This document shows positions 1 to 5,842 of a stretch of DNA of 5,842 nucleotides, piece after piece. The stretch is from positions 1 to 5,842 of the forward strand of contig VEXC01000034.1 in assembly GCA_009391225.1 (NCBI GenBank), given 5' to 3'. Source of the stretch: SAR202 cluster bacterium AC-647-N09_OGT_505m. GTDB lineage: Bacteria > Chloroflexota > Dehalococcoidia > UBA2985. The translations under genes were made by a program, and so were the position numbers. The first letter of the stretch is position 1, and each line of letters begins with the position of its first letter. The notes under the pieces are model-generated. The model did not search any database. It saw only the letters and a list, made by a program, of their open reading frames with translations, and had not been told where the DNA came from.

Positions 1-821
1 GACAAAAGATATGGAGTCCGTGTCCAGTACCGCGTTCGCCGGCCCGCCTAGGCGAAGGAGCTCTTTCAACCCAGGTTTTGGATTGGAGTTCATGGAGCGT
101 AGACCCGCGGCTACAATGTATCGGTTCTCACCCACCAATGGCGTCACATCAGTGACAGTGCCCAGGGCCGCTAACTGAAGCAGCCTCTCATCCCATGGTC
201 GGCCCATGTGTTGGGACAGTCCTTGCACTAGCTTGAATGCCAGTCCCACCCCCGCCAGATTTGGAAATGGGTACGTGGACTTTGATAGTTTGGGGTTCAC
301 AATGGCTAGTGCGGCAGGAATGCGGGGCAGAGGTGTATGGTGGTCGGTTATTATGGTGTCAATGCCTAGAGAGGAGGCCTGCTCCACCTCATCAGGGGAG
401 GTCATTCCGCAGTCCACGGTGATGATAAGGGTGGCGCCCCGTTCGTGGAGGGCGTTGACGGCCTGGGAGCTCAGGCCATGACCTTCCTTCACCCGGTGAG
501 GAAAGTAAGGAATGACATTGCCACCCAGGGATTCCAGACCCTCAGCGAGAAGTGCATCACCGGCCACCAGCGCCCGTTGGATGCGAACAATCGCGCTTCC
601 AATATCTGGGAGAAGAAGGGGGTCTTCCAGCAGACTATCATCGTGAGCGAGGAAGGCCTCCGCCGTGAGCAAATCGGTGTTACCGCGGTTGTGTAGGAGC
701 TGGGCCGCTAGAGGTGAAAAGTGAGCCAGTTTCTGGGTGGCCTCTGGGGAAATGCGGGGCGTGCCCGCCACGCCTTGCGGTTGACCCTGGACTTCGTCGA
801 GGGTCTCGATTTATCGGACAA
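1..821 (-). pseudogene. recJ: RecJ-like single-stranded-DNA exonuclease, 5' part, frameshifted and missing motif I
   Basis: RecJ is a 5'-3' single-strand DNA exonuclease of the DHH phosphoesterase family, used in recombination and mismatch/base-excision repair. Visible from the N-terminus: a QLLHNRG segment, DPLLLPDI, a PHRVKEGHGL segment, motif II TVDCGMTS (Asp codon 412-414), the signature DHH (337-345), AGVGLAFKL and LGTVTDVTPL. The reading frame runs to position 1, so the C-terminal part lies outside. Two defects appear. First, the frame from a plausible TTG start at 821 (preceded by GAGG/AGGGG, about 5-7 nt away) gives MSDKSRPSTKSR...KAWRARP, but joins the conserved frame only if one C is added to the C run at 756-759; the conserved frame itself has a TAA at 811-813 and no ATG. 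Second, AGD (codon ending at 556) runs straight into ALLAEGL (from 555), skipping the strand and Asp-rich motif I present in RecJ proteins. A weak GTG at 771 could start a shorter product. The family call is strong. Inactivation is inferred; assembly error is the alternative. Confidence 0.82.
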
Positions 822-861
822 GCTAGCCCCTCGTATCTGAAGTTCTCAGTATTGCAGTGAT

Positions 862-972
862 ATTGTCATTGCGATTCCCGATTAGATTGGGGAGTTGCAA
901 TCTGGCCTTGAGGGGGGGCACTCCTCCATATTCATTCGTTCACTGACACATCTGTATTCCCGTAATGACAAT
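862..972. repeat. MITE-like palindromic intergenic element
   Basis: The ends are near-perfect 12-bp inverted repeats: ATTGTCATTGCG at 862-873 and CGTAATGACAAT at 961-972 (11 of 12 pair). Inside the left end lies a 12-bp stem, 868-879 with 890-901, that closes completely on the plus strand with two G-U pairs around a 10-nt loop. The left arm also pairs outward with 851-860 (10 bp, two G-U pairs). The pattern GTCATTGCGA...TTGCAATC resembles, from memory, small palindromic repeats scattered between genes in several bacteria. No ORF is present and I see no clear target-site duplication. It occupies most of the 822-998 gap between fabF and the damaged recJ. Whether it is multicopy in this genome cannot be seen here. 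Confidence 0.45.
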
Positions 973-998
973 CTATATGGTATTTCAGGTACACATTC

Positions 999-2243
999 CT
1001 AGCTTCCCATGAAGCTCTTAAATGCGAGGCACGTATTGTGTCCACCAAAGCCCAGGGAGTTGGAGATCGCGGCGTTTACTGTCCCCATGCGTGGGGTGTG
1101 AGGGGTGTAGTCTAGGTCGCAGTCCGGGTCCAACTTGTCCAGGTTGATAGTGGGGGGTATAGCCCCACGGGAGATCGCGAGAACGCAGATGGCCGCCTCC
1201 AGGGCACCTCCTGCTCCCAGCAGGTGCCCCGTCATGGATTTTGTGGAGCTGATGGGGGTGTTGTACGCCTCTGGGCCAAACACGGACTTGATGGCCATGG
1301 TCTCGAACTTATCGTTCATGGGAGTAGAGGTGCCGTGGGCGTTTATGTAGTCTACGTCTTTAGGGGTCAGGCCGGCCTTCTTAAGGGCGATGCGCATCGC
1401 CCTGGCCCCTCCCTCACCTTCGGGTGCAGGCTGGGTTATATGATGGGCATCTGCGGTAGCCCCGTATCCCGCGAGTTCCGCTAGGGGTTCAGCGCCTCTG
1501 GCCAGGGCGTGATCCAGGCTCTCTAGTACCAAGATACCTCCTCCCTCACCCATAACAAACCCGTCTCGGTCAGCATCGAATGGACGGGAGGCTTTCTGTG
1601 GGTCGTGGTTCCTGCGAGAAAGAGCATCGCACGCGTTGAATCCAGCTATCCCGATGGGGCAAATAGCGGCCTCACTGCCCCCGGCGATGGCCACGTCCGC
1701 GTCGCCGCGTCGTATGATTTCGGAAGCCTCCCCTATGGTGTCTGCACCAGTGGCGCAGGAAGAGATGGCGCTGAAGTTGGGTCCCTTGGCCCCCAACAGC
1801 ATGGAAACCCTGCCCGAGGCCATATCCCCAAGCATCATAGGAATCAGGAAGGGGTTCACCTTGGATGGCCCCCGCTCAAGAAGCACCTGGAGTTCCTGGG
1901 ATAGGGTGCGGATTCCACCAATGCCGCTGCCTATCATCACGGATACCCTCTCCGCCTCCTCCTTGTCCAAGTTAAGCCTCGCCTTGGCTACCGCTTCCTG
2001 GGAGGCTACAGTAGCAAACTGGACAAAGCGGTCCATCCGGCGGGCTTCCTTGCGGTCTAGGAAGTCCGTTGGCTCAAACTCCTTGACTTCTGCTGCTATT
2101 CGGGTTTCAAATGGCTCCGAATCGAAGCTACTGATATAGTCCACCCCTGATTTTCCTGCCAGGAGGGATTCCCAGGTGGTATCCGCACTGAGGCCTATAG
2201 GACTGACTATTCCTATACCGGTTACCACTATTCTTATTCCCAC
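999..2243 (-). CDS. fabF: Beta-ketoacyl-[acyl-carrier-protein] synthase II (FabF)
   Basis: Cytosolic condensing enzyme of type II fatty-acid synthesis: it joins malonyl-ACP to a growing acyl-ACP with loss of CO2, extending the chain by two carbons. The 414-residue protein has normal family length and the complete thiolase-fold set. Visible are the start VVTGIGIVSPIG, the nucleophile Cys163 in SAISSCATGA, His303 in NAHGTSTP, Lys335 and His340 in STKSMTGH, and the C-terminal glycine-rich loop SNSLGFGGHN with the gatekeeper Phe399. The spacing of the Cys, His and His residues matches E. coli FabF, which favours FabF over FabB. The start is GTG at 2243, preceded by GGAG about 7 nt upstream; the only nearby upstream ATG (2256) is out of frame. 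There is no acpP or other fab gene beside it, so it appears to be transcribed alone from the spacer shared with cca. All key residues are intact. Confidence 0.96.
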   Translation of the reverse strand: MGIRIVVTGIGIVSPIGLSADTTWESLLAGKSGVDYISSFDSEPFETRIAAEVKEFEPTDFLDRKEARRMDRFVQFATVASQEAVAKARLNLDKEEAERVSVMIGSGIGGIRTLSQELQVLLERGPSKVNPFLIPMMLGDMASGRVSMLLGAKGPNFSAISSCATGADTIGEASEIIRRGDADVAIAGGSEAAICPIGIAGFNACDALSRRNHDPQKASRPFDADRDGFVMGEGGGILVLESLDHALARGAEPLAELAGYGATADAHHITQPAPEGEGGARAMRIALKKAGLTPKDVDYINAHGTSTPMNDKFETMAIKSVFGPEAYNTPISSTKSMTGHLLGAGGALEAAICVLAISRGAIPPTINLDKLDPDCDLDYTPHTPRMGTVNAAISNSLGFGGHNTCLAFKSFMGS

Positions 2244-2315
2244 GGCTGTGCTCCATTTCGAGTAATAATGATAAGTCCTCGGGACATCTGCCCAGACTAT
2301 GCGAATATCTGGCCT

Positions 2316-2346
2316 ATTCTAACAGACTTTTCACGGACTTTGTAAA
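2316..2346 (-). promoter_or_regulatory. Possible sigma-70-type promoter for fabF
   Basis: Read on the minus strand, TTTACA (2346-2341, five of six to TTGACA) is followed after 19 nt by TAGAAT (2321-2316, five of six to TATAAT). The spacer is longer than the usual 17 nt, so the match is moderate. Transcription would start near 2309, giving a leader of about 65 nt before the fabF GTG. It lies in the divergent spacer, back to back with the cca promoter. Confidence 0.4.
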
Positions 2347-2380
2347 GCACGATAAAGAGTACTAACGTTCAAAATCGACA

Positions 2381-2389
2381 TGCTATAAT
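2381..2389 (+). promoter_or_regulatory. Extended -10 promoter element for cca
   Basis: TGCTATAAT is a perfect TATAAT hexamer (2384-2389) with the TGn extension. No good -35 hexamer sits 16-18 nt upstream, which is typical of extended -10 promoters. Transcription would begin near 2396, leaving a leader of about 20 nt that contains the GGAAGG ribosome-binding stretch (2407-2412), 4 nt before the ATG. Confidence 0.6.
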
Positions 2390-2416
2390 GGCGCAGATTC
2401 CTTTCTGGAAGGTCTC

Positions 2417-3664
2417 ATGGACTTCATTCAGCTACTGGAGGCCAGTCTCCCCGCCGAGAAATTGGCCCTTGTGAGAATGGCGGGACAAATCGCTCAGGGG
2501 GAAGGCGTGTCCCTATACCTGGTTGGGGGAGCCGTGCGGGATCTGCTTTTGGGCAGGCCGGTGGAGGACATAGACCTGGTGGTAGAGGGGGATGCCGAAA
2601 CTCTGGCGTACATTATCGCCAAGCGTCTATCTGGACAGGTGGTATCCAGGTCCCAGTTCTCCACGGCCAAGGTCAAGGTTGAAGGTGTATCACTGGACAT
2701 GATAACTGCTCGAAGTGAGCACTATACTCGACCTGGTGCCTTGCCACAGATAGCCCACGGTACTATGGAGGAAGACCTTGCACGACGGGATTTCTCAATA
2801 AACGCTATGGCCTTCCCCATTCACCATGTTGCCTCTGGGCAAATCCTGGATCCCTTCGGCGGCCAGGCAGACCTGGATCGTGGCCTTATACGGGTACTTC
2901 ACAATGGAAGCTTCGTAGACGATGCGACCCGCACCATGAGGGCCGTACGCTACGAACAGCGACTGAGTTTCCATCTGGAGACTGATACCGAGTTCATGCT
3001 CCGGAGAGACCTGCCGATGCTCGATACCATCAGTGGGGATAGACTACGTAGGGAATTCCAACTATGGCTTGGAGAAGAGCACGGCATGGAAGTCCTCCTG
3101 CGTGCGGAGCAGTTGGGAGTCATGGCGGCGATCCATCCTTCCTTGTTCGGGTTCGCCCAGGTGGTTCAACGCTCTTTGGGTATCGATAAGAAACGTGGCC
3201 TGGACGAACAGGTGTACGTCGGGCTGCTAGCTTATTCCCTGACCCCAGCAGATGGGGAACAGATTATCGGACGGCTACGTATGCCACCTCGTTGGTCGAC
3301 CGTTGTGCGGGACACAATTGCTCTCAGGGGCAAGCTGGCCTGGCTCTCCGATTCCAAGTTGTCGGGAGCCCAGCTATACGAGGCCCTGGCCACTTCAATG
3401 CCCGAGGCGGTACAGGCGTGCGTCTTGGCCACCACACATGAGGAGGCTCGCTGTAACCTCACACTGTTCCTGGACAAGTTGCGTCACGTGAAGCCATTCT
3501 TGAGTGGAAGAGACATCATGGAACTGGGGGTTCCACAAGGGCCTGCCATTGGGGGGATGCTGATAAAGCTGCGAACAGCACGGCTGTCTGGGTCTGCAAC
3601 TAGTCGTGCTGAAGAGGTTTCCTTGGTGAAGGGATGGCTGACGGCCCAGCGAGGCATCCAGTAG
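2417..3664 (+). CDS. cca: CCA tRNA nucleotidyltransferase / poly(A) polymerase family protein
   Basis: Class II nucleotidyltransferase, expected to add or repair the 3' CCA end of tRNAs using CTP and ATP. The 415 residues show the palm motif YLVGGAVRD (34-42) with catalytic Asp51 and Asp53 in EDIDLVVEGD, and a third Asp94 in VSLDMITAR. Next come RPGALP, the LARRDFSINAMA neck motif (121-132), DPFGG (145-149), the DDATRTMRAVR motif (168-178) and DRLRREF (208-214). A helical C-terminal part ends with GRDIMELGVPQGPAIG (364-379), a tail commonly seen in bacterial members. The ATG at 2417 follows GGAAGG closely and the strong TATAAT at 2384. The nucleotidyltransferase family is certain. CCA-adding, A-adding and poly(A) polymerase activities are not safely separable from sequence alone; CCA-adding is preferred because no second family member is visible here. 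It is divergent from fabF and convergent with ogg. Confidence 0.92.
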   Translation: MDFIQLLEASLPAEKLALVRMAGQIAQGEGVSLYLVGGAVRDLLLGRPVEDIDLVVEGDAETLAYIIAKRLSGQVVSRSQFSTAKVKVEGVSLDMITARSEHYTRPGALPQIAHGTMEEDLARRDFSINAMAFPIHHVASGQILDPFGGQADLDRGLIRVLHNGSFVDDATRTMRAVRYEQRLSFHLETDTEFMLRRDLPMLDTISGDRLRREFQLWLGEEHGMEVLLRAEQLGVMAAIHPSLFGFAQVVQRSLGIDKKRGLDEQVYVGLLAYSLTPADGEQIIGRLRMPPRWSTVVRDTIALRGKLAWLSDSKLSGAQLYEALATSMPEAVQACVLATTHEEARCNLTLFLDKLRHVKPFLSGRDIMELGVPQGPAIGGMLIKLRTARLSGSATSRAEEVSLVKGWLTAQRGIQ

Positions 3665-3754
3665 TGCGGCAGGTTTCAAACTGGGCCATATCCGTACTCT
3701 AGCGTTTGTGCCTACACCAGCGCCATGGGCCCTTCATGATTGCAGGGCTGAGTC

Positions 3755-4612
3755 CTACCCCTGAAGTCGCTTTTGGTGAAATAGGTACTGCTGGGCATAG
3801 CCGGCGTATTCGCCCCATCTCTCCAGAGACCAGGCTCGGATGGCTTTGTAGTTTAGCTTTGCTCCATCTAGATACCACTCTTCCATAGCCCGTCGTACCC
3901 ATCGGTCTATTGGACAGGCGTCCAGCTTGTCCAGGGAGAAGAGCAGAACGCAGTCGGCGACCTTGTCTCCGACGCCCGCTATGGAGGTGAGAGCATCCTT
4001 GGCATCTTGGTACGGAAGATGGCGCAAGAGCTCCAACTTCACTTCTCCGCGACCCACCTTTTCTGCCGCCTGCGCCACGTACTTGGCCCGGAACCCCAGC
4101 TTCAGGTCCCGCAGGGCCGCTTCTCCCGCATCGGCCAGCTTTTCTGGGGTTGGGAAGGAGTAGTCAACGTAGTCACCCAGCCTCAAAGGACGGCCATAGT
4201 TTTGAGCAAGGCTCTCCACAGTCGCCGAGATTCGGGGTATGTTGGAGTTGGCGGAGCAGATAAAAGAGACCAAGCACTCCCACGGATCCTGGCGCAAAAT
4301 GCGTAGCCCATGGTACTCGGTGATGGCCCCATTCATACGGTGGTCGGTATCAATAACGGAGTAGATAGCCTCTAGGTCATCGTCAAGTCGAAGGTAGTCT
4401 TGAAGCGAGGACTCTATCTGCTGAGTCGGTGATCCAGCGCTTCGGACATCAAGGCGTGTACCTTTCTGCTTCAACGCTACTAGGTTGTCCTGGAGGACTC
4501 CATAATACCACGGGCCCTGGCGGCGCCATCGGAAGGCCTGGCCGCTCTCCAAAGTGGTGGCCAGGTCGAGCGGTTGGGTGATATTGAGGCTTAGGAAGTG
4601 CCCGCTATCCAT
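3755..4612 (-). CDS. ogg: 8-oxoguanine DNA glycosylase, OGG1 type
   Basis: Base-excision repair enzyme expected to cut 8-oxoguanine out of DNA and nick the strand as an AP lyase. With the preferred start it has 285 residues. The N-terminal OGG domain shows the SGQAFRW segment and GPWYYGVL. The HhH-GPD domain shows DPWECLVSFICSANSNI (about 109-125), the hairpin IAGVGDKVADC (211-221) with Schiff-base Lys217, and PIDRWVRR with catalytic Asp236. The 19-residue gap between Lys and Asp and the Lys-x3-Cys spacing equal those of human OGG1 (K249, C253, D268). The ATG at 4612 is chosen because AGGAAA lies about 8-9 nt upstream. An in-frame ATG at 4663 would give 302 residues but has no good ribosome site and adds a tail that overlaps helicase codons. 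The gene overlaps the end of the upstream helicase gene by 22 nt, implying translational coupling. It is distinct from MutM/Fpg. Confidence 0.93.
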   Translation of the reverse strand: MDSGHFLSLNITQPLDLATTLESGQAFRWRRQGPWYYGVLQDNLVALKQKGTRLDVRSAGSPTQQIESSLQDYLRLDDDLEAIYSVIDTDHRMNGAITEYHGLRILRQDPWECLVSFICSANSNIPRISATVESLAQNYGRPLRLGDYVDYSFPTPEKLADAGEAALRDLKLGFRAKYVAQAAEKVGRGEVKLELLRHLPYQDAKDALTSIAGVGDKVADCVLLFSLDKLDACPIDRWVRRAMEEWYLDGAKLNYKAIRAWSLERWGEYAGYAQQYLFHQKRLQG

Positions 4613-5842
4613 CGTTGTATTTCCTGGGACAATTCCCGAAGCGAGCCTTTCATCACCGTGCATCCAGGTAGGGACTCAAGAAAAACCCTGCCATATGGCC
4701 TGGAAAGTATTCGTTGGTCAAGCACTATGACTGCCCCTCTGTCCTCCTCGCCACGGATGAGGCGGCCAAAGCCCTGCCGGAAACGCAACACCGACTGGGG
4801 CACGGCGTACTGGTTGAACGGATCCTCGAATAGTTGGGACCTGGCGGCGAACACTGGTTCCGTGGGTACGTTGAAGGGGAGGCGAGTAACTACTAAGGCC
4901 TTCAATGCTCCTCCTGGGATGTCTACCCCCTCCCAGAAGCTGGCCGTCCCCAAAAGGACCGATTCTGGCCTCTGTAGGAAGGTCTCCAACAGGTTTCGTG
5001 GAGTGCCATCCACTCCCTGGGCCAGCACATTGAACCCAACTCGCTCCAGGTCTTCCTTTATCCCGGACCGGGTTGCCTGCAGGGCAGCATGAGATGTAAA
5101 CAATCCCATGGTGCGACCCCCAGCCGCGCGGCAAATGTCAATCATTGCCTGCTGCAATGCTTCCTGGTAGCCTCGGCTGGTGGGAGCGGGCATGTCATTG
5201 GGTATGCACAGCAGCACAGCTTTGGGGTAATCGAAGGGTGAGTCCACTAGGAGTTCATCTGCGTCCTCCAGCCCCAGTCTCTCGCAGATATGCCCGAAGT
5301 GACCTTGGGTGCTCAGGGTGGCGCTGGTGAGGATGACAGCCTCCTTCTCCGAAAACAACTTTTTCTGAAGCGTTTCTCCAACGTGAAACGGGGCGGAGTT
5401 AAGGGCAATCTCGCCGTCTCTGTTTTCCTGAGTCATCCAGTATATCTGGTCATCCTGTGGGTGAATGATGAAGGATTTGAGCTTTTCCCGGATGTCCCCA
5501 GCGGTGCTGATGGAGGAGGACACCTCTCTAACGAGGGATTCGAGCCAGGCCAAATGGTTGCCCTCCATGCCTTCTAGGGCCTGCGTAACTCTCTCCAGAT
5601 TCCTGGTGATTTGGGACAGCACAAGGTCGACGTTCTCCCAGGCCACCTCTACCTGGGACCACTCTGGCTGGATACGGGAGCTACGAGTCACGCTGAGGAT
5701 GATCTGACGGGCGCCACCCTCGTCGTGGTGGTTCCCAAGAAAAGTCGTCAGAGTAGTCCACAGTGTGCCGGTGTGCTCTCTGTTCCTGGATAAGAGGGCC
5801 TCTCCTTCCTGGATCAAGGGCTCCAGCACAGCAGCCCGTGGT
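4591..5842 (-). CDS. dinG: DinG/XPD-family ATP-dependent DNA helicase, C-terminal part (5' end outside window)
   Basis: Superfamily 2 helicase of the DinG/Rad3/XPD type, which unwinds DNA 5'-3', including damaged forks and D- or R-loops. The frame stays open to the right edge, so the Walker A, iron-sulfur and DEAH regions lie outside; a GTG at 5829 is internal, not a likely start. Counting from that GTG, visible parts are a helical insertion (about 1-150), motif III ILTSATLS (166-173), LFTSHAAL (243-250), motif V GTASFWEGVDIPGG (294-307), LVVTRLPFNVPTEP (312-325) and motif VI RQGFGRLIRG (351-360), which includes the arginine finger. The tail ends at TAA 4591-4593. The motif V and VI wording is typical of DinG/YoaA rather than eukaryotic XPD. 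Bacterial versions are sometimes fused to an N-terminal exonuclease, which cannot be judged here. It overlaps the downstream ogg start by 22 nt. Confidence 0.92.
   Translation of the reverse strand, partial: PRAAVLEPLIQEGEALLSRNREHTGTLWTTLTTFLGNHHDEGGARQIILSVTRSSRIQPEWSQVEVAWENVDLVLSQITRNLERVTQALEGMEGNHLAWLESLVREVSSSISTAGDIREKLKSFIIHPQDDQIYWMTQENRDGEIALNSAPFHVGETLQKKLFSEKEAVILTSATLSTQGHFGHICERLGLEDADELLVDSPFDYPKAVLLCIPNDMPAPTSRGYQEALQQAMIDICRAAGGRTMGLFTSHAALQATRSGIKEDLERVGFNVLAQGVDGTPRNLLETFLQRPESVLLGTASFWEGVDIPGGALKALVVTRLPFNVPTEPVFAARSQLFEDPFNQYAVPQSVLRFRQGFGRLIRGEEDRGAVIVLDQRILSRPYGRVFLESLPGCTVMKGSLRELSQEIQRWIAGTS

Noticed and set aside
206..696. Plus-strand ORFs opposite recJ
   Set aside because: They are antisense shadows of a frame with clear RecJ motifs, have no recognisable domains and no convincing ribosome sites.
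1636..2139. 167-codon plus-strand ORF opposite fabF
   Set aside because: The minus-strand fabF is complete with all catalytic residues; the antisense frame is low-complexity, rich in Ser, Ala and Pro, as expected from GC-rich codon shadow.
2254..2256. Upstream ATG as the fabF start
   Set aside because: It is out of frame with the conserved protein and would stop after about 40 codons; the GTG at 2243 has a proper GGAG at good spacing.
3665..3754. Possible bidirectional terminator in the convergent cca/ogg gap
   Set aside because: The best stem (GCCCT with AGGGC around 3729-3747) is only 5 bp with a loop of about 9 nt and no T run on either side.
4613..4663. Longer ogg N-terminus starting at 4663
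   Set aside because: There is no ribosome-binding sequence, the extra 17 residues lie before the conserved OGG domain, and they fully overlap the end of the helicase. It is not fully excluded.
4718..5134. 138-codon minus-strand ORF inside the helicase gene
   Set aside because: It is an alternative frame of the helicase coding strand with no recognisable domain, while the helicase frame carries motifs V and VI.

Overview
The window looks like bacterial chromosome of moderate-to-high GC with standard codon use, densely packed housekeeping and DNA-repair genes, and GTG or TTG starts beside ATG. No gene fixes the lineage. The mix of an OGG1-type glycosylase, a DinG-type helicase and this CCA-adding-enzyme architecture would fit Chloroflexota (for example a Dehalococcoidia relative), but that is a guess.

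Layout from left to right. (1) 1-821, minus strand: the 5' part of a recJ-like DHH exonuclease gene that runs off the left edge. It is clearly RecJ by homology. It carries two lesions: an apparent 1-nt frameshift in a C run near the start, and an in-frame loss of about 16 codons that removes the catalytic motif I (the GD-Y/F-D-x-DG region). (2) 822-998: a non-coding gap filled mostly by a palindromic, MITE-like element (862-972) with 12-bp terminal inverted repeats (11 of 12 matching). (3) 999-2243, minus strand: an intact fabF (beta-ketoacyl-ACP synthase II) with a GTG start. (4) 2244-2416: a divergent promoter region. (5) 2417-3664, plus strand: an intact CCA-adding enzyme / poly(A) polymerase family gene. 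(6) 3665-3754: a short convergent gap. (7) 3755-4612, minus strand: an OGG1-type 8-oxoguanine DNA glycosylase. (8) 4591-5842, minus strand: the C-terminal half of a DinG/XPD-family helicase, cut off by the right edge. Its stop lies inside the start of the glycosylase gene (22-nt overlap).

Functionally, the window holds fatty-acid elongation (FabF), tRNA 3'-end maturation (Cca) and DNA maintenance (RecJ, Ogg, DinG). The helicase and glycosylase form a translationally coupled pair. fabF and cca are divergently transcribed from one spacer. No phage, CRISPR, toxin-antitoxin or secondary-metabolite system is visible. The most unusual signal is the damaged recJ with a palindromic repeat just upstream. 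I do not see a new multi-gene system here.
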